DNA from: Massilia kyonggiensis
GTDB taxonomy: Bacteria > Pseudomonadota > Gammaproteobacteria > Burkholderiales > Burkholderiaceae_D
Assembly (NCBI RefSeq): GCF_024756235.1
Contig: NZ_JANUGY010000009.1
Span: 248,001-312,000, forward strand
Length of the DNA stretch: 64,000 bases
Direction: 5' to 3'
Below the pieces are notes generated by a model. That model was not told where the DNA came from, made no database searches, and worked only from the letters and a program-made list of their open reading frames with translations. Below, piece by piece: positions 8,557-17,296 of the stretch (the first letter of the stretch is position 1; every line of letters starts with the position of its first letter). Both the position numbers and the translations under genes were made by a program.

Positions 8557-9581
8557 CGGATGATGTGATCAAAGCGGCCGCGCGCGCGCTCGAGGCCGGC
8601 CGCCTCGTCGCGCTGCCGACCGAGACCGTGTACGGCCTCGGCGCCGACGCGGAAAACCCGGCCGCCGTCGCCGCGATCTATGCCGCCAAGGGCCGCCCGC
8701 AGGATCATCCCGTGATCGTGCACGTGGCCCCCGGCGCGGATCTGGATTACTGGGCGACAGACATCCCGTCGGAAGCGCGCCAGTTGGCCGACGCCTTCTG
8801 GCCCGGCCCGCTGACGATGATCCTGAAACGCGCGCCGCACATTCCGGATGCCGTCTCGGGCGGCCAGGACACGGTCGGCATCCGCTGCCCGTCGCATCCG
8901 GTTGCCATCGAACTGCTGCAGGAATTCAAGGGCGGGAAGGGCGGCATCGCGGCCCCGTCCGCGAACAAATTCGGCGCCGTCAGCCCGACGACCGCGCAGC
9001 ACGTGCGCGACGAATTCGGCGACGACATCGGAGAACATGGCCGCATCGCGTTCGTGCTGGATGGCGGCCAGAGCGAGGTCGGCATCGAATCGACGATCGT
9101 CGACCTGTCGCGCCTCGCGACGCACGGCCCCGTGCTGCTGCGTCCGGGCCATATCTCGGCGGATGCCATCGCGGCCGTGATCGACCAGGTGCCGGCCCGT
9201 CCGGACGCCGCTGCCCCGCGTGCCTCGGGCACGCTGGAATCGCATTACGCGCCGCATACGCCGGTGGCGATGCAGGACACGGCGACCCTGGCCGACACCT
9301 TGTCCAGGTTGCAAGGGGCGGGACGCAAGGTTGCGCTGATCCATTATTCGGACTTGCCGGCCACGCACGCGGCCGTGCGCCTGCCGAATTCTCCGGAAGG
9401 CTTTGCGCACGCGCTGTACGCGGCACTGCGCGCGATGGATGGCGCCGCCGCCGACGTTATCCTCGTCGAGGCGCCGCCGCAGGATGGCCCATGGCTGGGC
9501 GTCAACGACCGCCTGCGCCGCGCTGCGCATGGTTCGACCGGCATCGTGCACGGGTTGATAAACAACACCCCCGCGCTGTAA
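8553..9581 (+). CDS. tsaC: L-threonylcarbamoyladenylate synthase (Sua5 type)
   Basis: This enzyme makes threonylcarbamoyl-AMP from threonine, bicarbonate and ATP, the first step of the universal t6A37 tRNA modification. The 342-residue product has an N-terminal YrdC domain (LVALPTETVYGLGADAENP, KGRPQDHPVIVHV, FWPGPLTMIL, APSANKFGAVSPT) and a C-terminal Sua5 domain (about residues 215-340, with SGTLESHYAPHTPV at the linker). The start is the GTG at 8553, which overlaps the purK TGA; longer frames run inside purK. Its place in a purine operon links ATP-using tRNA modification with purine supply, an inference from position only. A terminator follows at 9638. Confidence 0.94.
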   Translation: MTDDVIKAAARALEAGRLVALPTETVYGLGADAENPAAVAAIYAAKGRPQDHPVIVHVAPGADLDYWATDIPSEARQLADAFWPGPLTMILKRAPHIPDAVSGGQDTVGIRCPSHPVAIELLQEFKGGKGGIAAPSANKFGAVSPTTAQHVRDEFGDDIGEHGRIAFVLDGGQSEVGIESTIVDLSRLATHGPVLLRPGHISADAIAAVIDQVPARPDAAAPRASGTLESHYAPHTPVAMQDTATLADTLSRLQGAGRKVALIHYSDLPATHAAVRLPNSPEGFAHALYAALRAMDGAAADVILVEAPPQDGPWLGVNDRLRRAAHGSTGIVHGLINNTPAL

Positions 9582-9637
9582 CTCGTCGGGAATCTTCCCA
9601 AAAACGCCCGTCCGGTGCATGCTACTCGGCAATCCTC

Positions 9638-9662
9638 GGCCCGCCTCCTACGCGGGCCTTTT
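9638..9662 (+). terminator. Terminator of the purC-tsaC operon
   Basis: GGCCCGC, a seven-base loop and GCGGGCC are followed by TTTT, 56 bases after the tsaC stop. It also lies just upstream of the next gene at 9691. Confidence 0.8.
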
Positions 9663-9690
9663 GCCTTGATCAGTTAGCCGAAGGACATCC

Positions 9691-11202
9691 ATGCGTTCCC
9701 TCATTACCCTGGCCTGCAGCCTCGGGCTGGGCTATTTGCTTGCCGCTTGCAGCGGTGGCACCACTGCCGGCGGCACGCCCACCGGCGTCGCGAATCCTGA
9801 ACCGCTGCCCGTCGCGACGCGCGGCAACCTCGTGGGGCAGGCCGCCTCCGTGGCCGTCAACGTCGGCGGCGCGAGTTTGACCACGTTGACGCCGACCGTG
9901 CTGGCCGGCTTCCTCGAATCGGCCCAGCAGGGCACGCTCGCCGTTGCGGGCCAGCCGCAGTGCTCGGTCTCCGTGTACAAGGTGCACTACAACACCATCG
10001 GCGGCGCCGGCGAAGCGACGGACGGCACCGCCGCCGTCTTCGTCCCCACGGGCGGCGGCGCGTCGTGCACCAGTTCGCGGCCCGTCGTGCTGTATGCGCA
10101 CGGCACCTCGTTGCAGAAATCCTACGACATGGCCGACATCGCCAACAACACGGAAGCGCGCCTCGCGGCGGCCGTGTTCGCGGCCCAGGGCTTCATCGTC
10201 GTCGCGCCGAATTACACGGGTTACAGCGGCTCGTCGCTGGGCTACCACCCGTATCTGGACCGCGTCGCGCAAGCCGCCGACATGATCGACGCGCTGCGCG
10301 CGGCACGCACGTCGTTCGCGGCGATCGGCGCCAAGGATTCTGGCAAGCTGATGGTCACGGGCTATTCCCAAGGCGGCTATGTCGCGATGGCCACGCAGCG
10401 CGCCATGCAAGACCTGGGCACGAACGAGTTCACGCTGACGGCAGCGTCCGGCATGTCGGGCCCGTATGCCATCGCCCGCTTCGGCGACGACCTGTTCGGC
10501 GGCGCGCCGCGCAATGGTGCGACCGTGATCGTGCCGATGATCATCAACGCGGGCCAGCATGCGAGCGCGGCACTGTACGCGACGCCGGCGGATGTCTACG
10601 AGGCGCAGTACGCGCCCTCCATCGCCGACCTGGTGCCGGGCAGCCTCGGCAGCGGTGACCTCGTCGACCAGGGCAAGCTGCCGGCGACGGCCCTGTTCGC
10701 CGCGGATTCGCAGCCGCAGACGGCCGGCTACACGGCATACTTTGGCGCCAACAACCTGATCCGTACGGCTTACCGCAGCGGCTACCTGGCCGACCTCGCC
10801 GCGCACCCGTGCGACCAGAGCGCGGCGTCGCCGCTGGCGTGTGCGCCGGCCCACAACCTGCGTAAATGGCTCGTGCGCAATGACTTGCGCAGCTATATGC
10901 CCAGCGCGCCGACGATGCTGTGCGGCGGCCATGACGACCCCGTCGTGCCGTTCTTCAACTCGACGTCGGCCGCGAGCTATTTCAGCGCGCGCGGCAGCAA
11001 AATCACGCTGCTGGACATCGACGACACGCCGAGCCTGAACGATCCGTACCGCTCGGCCAAGGCAGGCTTCGTGGCGGCCAGGTCTATCCTGCGCGCGGCG
11101 TCGGGCGACGGTGCCGTGGCGTCGGCCTACCACGCCGGTCTCGTGGCGCCATTCTGCATGGCCGCGACGCGTGATTATTTTCAAACAACATTGTCACATT
11201 AA
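9691..11202 (+). CDS. Secreted lipoprotein alpha/beta hydrolase (secretory-lipase-like)
   Basis: The 503-residue product begins with a lipoprotein signal peptide ending LLAAC (Cys20), so it is probably anchored in the outer membrane. The body is an alpha/beta hydrolase: a PVVLYAHGT strand near residue 130, the nucleophile elbow GYSQGGY near residue 226, an acid candidate in CGGHDDPVVPF near residue 415 and a histidine candidate in SAYHAGLVAPFC near residue 480. The arrangement resembles secretory lipases and esterases. The natural ester is unknown. It precedes a GDSL-type lipoprotein hydrolase in the same direction, with a promoter-sized gap of 194 bases between them. Confidence 0.8.
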   Translation: MRSLITLACSLGLGYLLAACSGGTTAGGTPTGVANPEPLPVATRGNLVGQAASVAVNVGGASLTTLTPTVLAGFLESAQQGTLAVAGQPQCSVSVYKVHYNTIGGAGEATDGTAAVFVPTGGGASCTSSRPVVLYAHGTSLQKSYDMADIANNTEARLAAAVFAAQGFIVVAPNYTGYSGSSLGYHPYLDRVAQAADMIDALRAARTSFAAIGAKDSGKLMVTGYSQGGYVAMATQRAMQDLGTNEFTLTAASGMSGPYAIARFGDDLFGGAPRNGATVIVPMIINAGQHASAALYATPADVYEAQYAPSIADLVPGSLGSGDLVDQGKLPATALFAADSQPQTAGYTAYFGANNLIRTAYRSGYLADLAAHPCDQSAASPLACAPAHNLRKWLVRNDLRSYMPSAPTMLCGGHDDPVVPFFNSTSAASYFSARGSKITLLDIDDTPSLNDPYRSAKAGFVAARSILRAASGDGAVASAYHAGLVAPFCMAATRDYFQTTLSH

Positions 11203-11396
11203 GACATGAATCCGCCGGCGGCGTTGCTATAATCGGCCGCGCTGCCGGCCTCGTCTTCCAGCCGTCACAACAGGGTGTTGTTGCCGGTGCACGACAAAGT
11301 TTTTCGCTATACAACGATGCCGAACACTGGCATATTAGTCGAGACACGAATAGCACGGCCGTTCGTTGCAAAAGAAAAATTTTCTTAGGAGACACA

Positions 11397-12767
11397 ATGC
11401 GTAAGACCTCATTCGCGCTCGCGCTGCTGACCGCTGCCGTCCTGTCGGCTTGCGGCGGCAGCAGTACTGCCCCTCGCGGCGGCGACCAGACCCCGGTTAC
11501 CAAGTTCAGCGCACAGGTATCGTTCGGCGACAGCCTGTCCGACGTCGGCTCGTATGCCGTCGGCGGCGTCAAGGCGCTGGGCGGCGGCAAGTTCACGATC
11601 AACGGCGACAACACGTCGATCAATGCCGACCTGACGGGCAAGAACTGGACCGAATTCGTCGCAGCCCAGCTGAAGCTGCCGGCACCGTGCGCGGCCCAGA
11701 CCGGCCTGCAGGGCGACGCGACCAAGGGCTTTGCCGTGCCCGTTACGTTCAACACCAATTGCCTCAACTACGCGCAGGGCGGCTCGCGCGTGACGAACCC
11801 GGTCGGCCCGAACAACAAGGCCGTGAACCCGACGCTGGGCCTGACCACCGTGCCCGTGGTGACGCAGATCGCGAACCACCTGGCCAAGACCGGCGGCAAA
11901 TTCAGCGGTACCGAACTCGTGACCGTGCTGGCCGGCGGTAACGACATCCTGTTCCTGCTGGGCCAGCTGTCGACGAACGCCACCGCCGCCGGCACCGCCG
12001 CCGGTTCCCAGGCCTTTGCCGTGTCGCTGACGACCCAGCTGGCTGCCGGTGCGACGAACCCCGCCACCGCGGCCCAGGCGATCGGCCTCGCGATCCAGAC
12101 GGAAGCAGCGCACGCCGGCCACACCGACGCGTCCATCGTGCAAGCCGCCGTCACCGCCGCCGTCAAGGCCGGCAACACGGCAGCCGCGCAGGCCACCGTG
12201 TATGGTCCGATGGTCGCCAAGGCCCAGGCCGACGCCACGGCCGCCGGCCAGAAGGCGGGCGCCGATTACCTGACCGCCAACGCCGCGGGTGTCGTCACCG
12301 CGATGGCGACGGCCGGCGCCGAGCTGGGCGCCCTGGTCAAGACGCAGATCCTCGCCAAGGGCGCGAACTACGTCGTCGTGAACAACCTGCCGGACGTCGC
12401 ATCGACGCCGTCGGGCAAGTCGCAGTCGGCCGCCGTCCAGGCCCTGATCGTGAAAGCCGTCGATGCGTTCAATGCGCAGCTGAAGGCCGCTGTCGCGAGC
12501 GAGCCGAAGGTGCTCTACATCGACCTGTGGACCATCAGCCACGACGAAGTGATCAACCCTGCGCCGTACGGCCTCACCAATACGTCGACCCCGGCCTGCG
12601 GCCCGAACGCGCTGGGCACCACGTCGCTCGTCTGCAATGCGAAGAACGTGATCGCCGGCGACGTCAGCCGCTACATGTTCGCCGACGACGTGCACCCGAC
12701 GCCGTTCGAGAACTGGCTGATCGCCCGCTACGTCCTCGAGCAGATGGCCGTGAAGGGCTGGCTGTAA
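11397..12767 (+). CDS. SGNH/GDSL-family lipoprotein hydrolase
   Basis: This 456-residue protein has a lipobox (LSAC, Cys19) after a hydrophobic signal peptide. Block I is FGDSLSDVGSY with the nucleophile serine at about residue 46, block III is GGNDILFLL with the GxND asparagine, and block V is DDVHPTPFENWLIARYVLEQM with the Asp-His pair. These are the catalytic blocks of GDSL esterases and lipases. An alanine/threonine-rich insert (about residues 190-300) sits between blocks III and V and is longer than in small GDSL enzymes. A TTAGGAGACA leader gives a clear ribosome-binding site. It is followed by an OmpW-like gene after a GC hairpin (about 12778-12800). Confidence 0.88.
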   Translation: MRKTSFALALLTAAVLSACGGSSTAPRGGDQTPVTKFSAQVSFGDSLSDVGSYAVGGVKALGGGKFTINGDNTSINADLTGKNWTEFVAAQLKLPAPCAAQTGLQGDATKGFAVPVTFNTNCLNYAQGGSRVTNPVGPNNKAVNPTLGLTTVPVVTQIANHLAKTGGKFSGTELVTVLAGGNDILFLLGQLSTNATAAGTAAGSQAFAVSLTTQLAAGATNPATAAQAIGLAIQTEAAHAGHTDASIVQAAVTAAVKAGNTAAAQATVYGPMVAKAQADATAAGQKAGADYLTANAAGVVTAMATAGAELGALVKTQILAKGANYVVVNNLPDVASTPSGKSQSAAVQALIVKAVDAFNAQLKAAVASEPKVLYIDLWTISHDEVINPAPYGLTNTSTPACGPNALGTTSLVCNAKNVIAGDVSRYMFADDVHPTPFENWLIARYVLEQMAVKGWL

Positions 12768-12823
12768 TCGTCACGACAGGCCCGTCCGGGAGGGCGGGCC
12801 ATCAATAAGAATCAGGAGATAAC

Positions 12824-13501
12824 ATGAAAGTAAGTTCCAATGTCGTGAAACTGCTGGTCGCCGCGGGTGCGCTGGCCGTGGCGGGCGGCGCCGCGGCACA
12901 GGCCAAAGGGAAGTGGGCCGTGTCGGTCGGCGCCATCGAGATCGAACCGAAAGTGGAGAGCGGCGCGATTTCCGCCCCGGCCCTGCCGAATTCGCTGGGC
13001 GACGTCGGCAAGGACACGGAGCCGGTGGCGATCATCAACTACGGGATCACCGACAACATCACCACCGAATTCACCATCGCGAAGCCCTACAAGCACAGCA
13101 TCTACGGCGCGGGCGCCATCGCCGGTACGGGCGAGCTGGGCACGGCGCATGCCTTGCCGCCGACGCTGTTCGCGCAATACCGTTTCTTCGCGCCGAACGC
13201 GGCCTTCCGTCCTTATGTCGGCCTGGGCGTGACCTATGCCTACTTTTACAAGGAAACCGGTTCGTTCCGCATGACGGCGCTGACGAACCCGGGCGGTCCG
13301 GCCACGACGTTTAACATCGACAACAAATGGACCTATTCGGGCCAGATCGGTGCCGTCTGGAACTTCAACGAGAAATGGTTCCTCAACGCCGCGCTCGTGA
13401 AGACCCGCCTGCGGACCGACGTGCACTTCTCGACCGGACAGACCCAGCACATGAAACTGGATCCGAAGTCGACCGTGCTGACCCTTGGCTACAAGTTCTG
13501 A
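12824..13501 (+). CDS. OmpW family outer-membrane beta-barrel protein
   Basis: The 225-residue product has a cleavable signal peptide (about residues 1-25, ending GGAAAQA) and then alternating amphipathic strands ending in a C-terminal phenylalanine (LTLGYKF), the usual insertion signal for outer-membrane barrels. Segments such as TLFAQYRFF, AAFRPYVGLGVTYAYFY and GAVWNFNEKWFLNAALVKT match the OmpW family of eight-stranded barrels, linked to uptake or efflux of small hydrophobic molecules. An AGGAG box precedes the ATG. It follows two secreted esterase-like genes, so a role in passing hydrophobic hydrolysis products through the outer membrane is a reasonable guess but unproven. Confidence 0.88.
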   Translation: MKVSSNVVKLLVAAGALAVAGGAAAQAKGKWAVSVGAIEIEPKVESGAISAPALPNSLGDVGKDTEPVAIINYGITDNITTEFTIAKPYKHSIYGAGAIAGTGELGTAHALPPTLFAQYRFFAPNAAFRPYVGLGVTYAYFYKETGSFRMTALTNPGGPATTFNIDNKWTYSGQIGAVWNFNEKWFLNAALVKTRLRTDVHFSTGQTQHMKLDPKSTVLTLGYKF

Positions 13502-13516
13502 TCGCGTTCCGCGCAA

Positions 13517-13550
13517 TAAAAAAACCCGCCGTGTTCGGCGGGTTTTTTTT
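13517..13550. terminator. Bidirectional terminator between the OmpW gene and gcdH
   Basis: AAAACCCGCC, a six-base loop and GGCGGGTTTT are flanked by an A-run on the left and a T-run on the right. It can stop the OmpW-gene transcript on the plus strand and gcdH on the minus strand. Confidence 0.9.
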
Positions 13551-13565
13551 CGTTCACGGGCGTGA

Positions 13566-14759
13566 TCAGAACGCCGCGATGCCGGTCTGCGCGCGCCCCA
13601 GGATCAGCGCGTGGATGTCGTGGGTGCCTTCGTACGTGTTGACGACTTCCAGGTTGACGAGGTGGCGCGCCACTCCGAATTCGTCGCTGATGCCGTTACC
13701 CCCCATCATGTCGCGTGCCATGCGGGCGATGTCCAGCGCCTTGCCGCAGGAATTGCGCTTCATGATCGACGTGATCTCGACCGCAGCGGTGCCCTCGTCC
13801 TTCATGCGGCCCAGGCGCAGCACGCCCTGCAGGCCCAGCGTGATTTCCGTCTGCATGTCGGCGAGCTTCTTCTGGATCAGCTGGTTGGCGGCCAGCGGCT
13901 TGCCGAACTGCTTGCGGTCCAGCACGTACTGGCGGGAACGGTGCCAGCAGTCTTCCGCGGCGCCCAGCGCGCCCCAGGCAATGCCGTAGCGGGCCGAGTT
14001 CAGGCACGTGAATGGACCCTTCAGGCCGCGCACTTCCGGGAAGGCATTTTCTTCGGGGCAGAACACCTCATCCATCACGATCTCGCCCGTGATCGATGCG
14101 CGCAGGCCGACCTTGCCGTGGATGGCCGGTGCCGACAGGCCTTTCCATCCCTTTTCCAGCACGAAGCCGCGAATCTTGCCTTCGTCATCCTTGGCCCAGA
14201 CGACGAACACGTCGGCGATCGGCGAGTTCGTGATCCACATCTTCGAGCCCGTCAGGCTGTAGCCGCCGTCGACCTTGCGCGCGCGCGTGATCATCGAGCC
14301 CGGGTCGGAGCCGTGGTTCGGTTCGGTCAGGCCGAAGCAGCCGATCCATTCGCCGGTGGCCAGTTTCGGCAGGTATTTCTGCTTCGTCTCTTCATTGCCG
14401 AACTCGTGGATGGGCACCATCACGAGCGACGACTGCACGCTCATCATCGAACGGTAGCCGGAATCGACGCGCTCGACCTCGCGCGCGATCAGGCCGTAGC
14501 TGACGTAGTTCAGGCCGGGGCCGCCGTATTGCTCGGGGATGGTCGGGCCCAGCAGGCCGAGCTCGCCCATCTCGCGGAAGATGGCGGCATCGGTGGTCTC
14601 GTGGCGGAAGGCTTCGAGGACGCGCGGCAGCAGCTTGTCCTGGCAATAGGCCGCGGCGGCATCGCGCACCATGCGCTCTTCGTCGAGCAACTGCTCGTTC
14701 AGCAGCAACGGATCATCCCAATGGAACTGGGCTTTGCGGGGCGTATCGGAACGGCTCAT
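13566..14759 (-). CDS. gcdH: Glutaryl-CoA dehydrogenase-like acyl-CoA dehydrogenase
   Basis: This FAD enzyme of the acyl-CoA dehydrogenase family most resembles glutaryl-CoA dehydrogenase, which converts glutaryl-CoA to crotonyl-CoA and CO2 in lysine and tryptophan breakdown. The 397-residue protein shows YRSMMSVQSSLVMVPIHEFG, the FAD/substrate segment GCFGLTEPNHGSDPGSM and, near the C-terminus, NTYEGTHDIHALILGRA with the catalytic base glutamate. The ATG at 14759 has a GGAG box (GACAGGAGCCCC). No other glutarate or lysine degradation gene lies nearby, so the exact substrate rests on family resemblance. Confidence 0.88.
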   Translation of the reverse strand: MSRSDTPRKAQFHWDDPLLLNEQLLDEERMVRDAAAAYCQDKLLPRVLEAFRHETTDAAIFREMGELGLLGPTIPEQYGGPGLNYVSYGLIAREVERVDSGYRSMMSVQSSLVMVPIHEFGNEETKQKYLPKLATGEWIGCFGLTEPNHGSDPGSMITRARKVDGGYSLTGSKMWITNSPIADVFVVWAKDDEGKIRGFVLEKGWKGLSAPAIHGKVGLRASITGEIVMDEVFCPEENAFPEVRGLKGPFTCLNSARYGIAWGALGAAEDCWHRSRQYVLDRKQFGKPLAANQLIQKKLADMQTEITLGLQGVLRLGRMKDEGTAAVEITSIMKRNSCGKALDIARMARDMMGGNGISDEFGVARHLVNLEVVNTYEGTHDIHALILGRAQTGIAAF

Positions 14760-14891
14760 GGGGCTCCTGTCTCAATCTTTGTAAGAATGTGGCGGGCGAA
14801 TGGATGGCCGCCCGGGTCGAGCCATTATAGAAACCCCGCTCCGCCGCATCTTTTCAAACTGCGACAGGCATTTTCATTTTTCAAACAAGGA

Positions 14892-15392
14892 TTACGTGCT
14901 GCCGAAACGCCCGCCATGGAACAGCAGGGCGGACTGCGGATGCACGGCGCAATCTTCCACTTCGCCCACGAAGATCACGTGGTCGCCTTCCGGATAGCGG
15001 CTGCGGTTATGGCATTCGAACCAGGCGGAAACGCCTTTCAGGATCGGCTGGCCGGTGCGCGACAATTCGTAGTCGACGCCTTCGAACGGATCCTGGCCGC
15101 GCCGCGAGAACCGGCGCGCCAGCTCTTCCTGTCCGGCGGACAACACGTTGATCACGTAGTGCGAGTTGCCGGTGAAGATAGGCAGGCTGTTGGCCACGTT
15201 CGACAGGCTCCACAGCACCAGCGGCGGCTCCAGCGACACGGAATTGAAGGACGACGCGGTCAGGCCGCGGAATTTGCCGTCGCCCAGGCGGGTCGTGATG
15301 ACGGTGACGCCGGTCGCGAATTGGGACAGGGCTTGGCGAAAATGGGCGGAATCGAAACCGCGCGTGGTGGCGCGAGGTGAGCTGGTGTTCAT
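14892..15392 (-). CDS. Flavin reductase family protein
   Basis: This 166-residue protein belongs to the FMN-binding flavin reductase family, which use NAD(P)H to reduce free flavin for partner oxygenases. The family pattern is clear: FRQALSQFATGVTVITTRL near the N-terminus, GLTASSFNSVSLEPPLVLWSL in the flavin-binding region, and EGDHVIFVGEVEDCAVH toward the end. No flavin-dependent monooxygenase gene sits beside it, so the partner is unknown. It is transcribed in the same direction as gcdH, with 130 bases between them. Confidence 0.87.
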   Translation of the reverse strand: MNTSSPRATTRGFDSAHFRQALSQFATGVTVITTRLGDGKFRGLTASSFNSVSLEPPLVLWSLSNVANSLPIFTGNSHYVINVLSAGQEELARRFSRRGQDPFEGVDYELSRTGQPILKGVSAWFECHNRSRYPEGDHVIFVGEVEDCAVHPQSALLFHGGRFGST

Positions 15393-15499
15393 GCGCGCAT
15401 TATGCCATCAATGGCCCGAGGGTTCCCCGAGCCTGCACGAGCGGGCGGTTTCGGTTACAGTGAAACCATGAACAACTATTCATTCCTCGAGGAGTCAGC

Positions 15500-16039
15500 A
15501 TGAGCCAGCAATCAGCAACCGAAGTGGCCATCCTGGGCGGCGGGTGTTTCTGGTGCCTGGAAGCGGTCTATCTGGAAGCGCGCGGTATTCTCCGCGTGGA
15601 ATCGGGCTATATGGGCGGCGAGACGCCCGCGCCGACCTACGAGCAGGTATGCGCAGGCACGACGGGCCACGCGGAAGTGGTGCGCCTGGAATTCGATCCG
15701 AACGTGATCAGCTATCGCGACATCCTGGAAATCTTTTTCACCATCCACGACCCGACGACCCTGAATCGCCAGGGCAATGACGTCGGCACGCAATACCGCT
15801 CGGTGATCTTCTTCACGTCGCCGGAACAGGAAGCGACGGCGCGCAAGGTCATGGCCGAGATGGCCGCCGTGTGGGACGCCCCGATCGTCACGCAGGTGCT
15901 GCCGGCCGAGCAGTGGTACAAGGCCGAGGACTACCACCAGAATTATTTCGCCCAGCACCCGTTGCAGGGGTATTGCGCGTTCGTGGTGGCGCCCAAGGTG
16001 GCCAAGTTCCGCAAGGTCTTCACGGACCGGGTGAAATAA
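15500..16039 (+). CDS. msrA: Peptide-methionine (S)-S-oxide reductase MsrA
   Basis: MsrA repairs oxidised methionine (S-sulfoxide form) in proteins. The 179-residue product carries the catalytic GGGCFWCLEAVY motif near residue 12, the VESGYMGG segment, and the family blocks HAEVVRLEFDP, FFTIHDPTTLNRQGNDVGTQYRS and EDYHQNYF. A GAGGAG box precedes the ATG. It converges with the cfa gene, with one base between their stop codons, and no terminator was seen between them. Confidence 0.95.
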   Translation: MSQQSATEVAILGGGCFWCLEAVYLEARGILRVESGYMGGETPAPTYEQVCAGTTGHAEVVRLEFDPNVISYRDILEIFFTIHDPTTLNRQGNDVGTQYRSVIFFTSPEQEATARKVMAEMAAVWDAPIVTQVLPAEQWYKAEDYHQNYFAQHPLQGYCAFVVAPKVAKFRKVFTDRVK

Positions 16040-16040
16040 A

Positions 16041-17258
16041 TCACGAATACATGTACCGCCGCGACCACGGAATCTGGTCCGGCGTTTCTCCCGCCTTGCC
16101 GCACACGATCTGGTACAGGCTGATCCAGTCGTGCGCGAAGCCGTACGCGCAGCCTGCCAGGTAGACGTGCCAGATGCGGAAGGTCTTCGGATCGCACGTC
16201 GCCCGGATGCGGTCGGCATTGTTCTCGAAATTCTCGGTCCACAGGGCGCATGTGCGGGCGTAGTGGCGGCGCAGGTTTTCCACGTCACGGACCTCGAGGC
16301 CGCCTTCCTGCATCGTGCGGATGACGGTGGACAGGTGCGCCAGCTCGCCGTGCGGGAACACGTATTTGTCGATGAACTCGCCGCCGCCGTACGGGCTGTT
16401 GCGCTGTTCGACGTCGGACGTGGTGATGCCGTGGTTCATCACGACGCCGCCCGGCGCCAGCAGCCTGCTGATGCGGCCGAAATACTCCGGTAAATTGTCC
16501 ACGCCCACGTGCTCGAACATGCCGACGCTCGTGATGCGGTCGAACTGCCCCGCGACGTCGCGGTAGTCCTGCAGGCGGATCTCGATGCGGTCCTGCAACC
16601 CGGCCTGCGCCACGCGCTCGCGCGCCAGCTCGTATTGCCGTTCGGACAGCGTGACGCCGACGCAGCGCGCCCCGAATTTACTTGCCGCGCGGATCACGAG
16701 CGCACCCCAGCCGCAGCCGATGTCGAGCAGCGTCTGGCCCGGCTGCACGCCGATCTTGGTGAGGATGTGGTCGATCTTCTTTTGCTGGGCCGTGGCCAGG
16801 TCCTCGTCGCCGTTCTCGAAATAGGCGCAGGAATACACCATGGCCGGGTCGAGGAACAGGCTGTAGAACTCGTTGGAGACATCGTAGTGGTAGCGGATGG
16901 CTTCCGCATCCTTCTCGCGCGTGTGCGGCGAGACGAGGCGCAGGGCGGCGCTGGCGACGCGGCTCGTGCGCGCCGGCTTGCCCGTGGTTTCCGCGAGGGC
17001 AGATCCCACCTGGATCATGTCGGCCGCGCGTCCCTCGATTTCGAGCGCACCTTCGACATAGGCTTCCCCGAGGTTGCCCAGCGACGGCGCAAGCAGGTAG
17101 CGCAGGCCGCCCGGGTGGGGGACACGGATTTTCACGCGCGGCTGGTGGTCGGATGACAGGTCCACCTGCGCGCCATTCCATAATTCCACGCGCAGGGGCA
17201 GGTTGAATTTGCTGCGTATGCCTGAAGTCCAGGCGGAAAGCTTCATCTGGTCGAACAC
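16041..17258 (-). CDS. cfa: Cyclopropane-fatty-acyl-phospholipid synthase
   Basis: Cfa adds a methylene bridge from S-adenosylmethionine to unsaturated membrane fatty acids, hardening the membrane under stress. The 405-residue product has an N-terminal lipid-binding region and then the methyltransferase core: IRYHYDVSNEFYSLFLDPAMVYSCAYF, the SAM-binding LLDIGCGWGALVIRAA, RITSVGMFEHVGVDN and the FPHGELAHLSTV segment. The usual ending with MCSHYARTC..W..NF is seen as RRHYARTCALWTENFE. It lies on the same strand as, and downstream of, the PdxH fusion. Confidence 0.94.
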   Translation of the reverse strand: MFDQMKLSAWTSGIRSKFNLPLRVELWNGAQVDLSSDHQPRVKIRVPHPGGLRYLLAPSLGNLGEAYVEGALEIEGRAADMIQVGSALAETTGKPARTSRVASAALRLVSPHTREKDAEAIRYHYDVSNEFYSLFLDPAMVYSCAYFENGDEDLATAQQKKIDHILTKIGVQPGQTLLDIGCGWGALVIRAASKFGARCVGVTLSERQYELARERVAQAGLQDRIEIRLQDYRDVAGQFDRITSVGMFEHVGVDNLPEYFGRISRLLAPGGVVMNHGITTSDVEQRNSPYGGGEFIDKYVFPHGELAHLSTVIRTMQEGGLEVRDVENLRRHYARTCALWTENFENNADRIRATCDPKTFRIWHVYLAGCAYGFAHDWISLYQIVCGKAGETPDQIPWSRRYMYS

Positions 17259-17296
17259 GCGTCTTCTCCGGCTGATCCTGAGCCGGATGCACCGGG

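Noticed and set aside
16041..16288. Possible overlapping gene opposite msrA and cfa ends
   Set aside because: The frame only reads through the antisense of known genes. No start signal or family match is visible.
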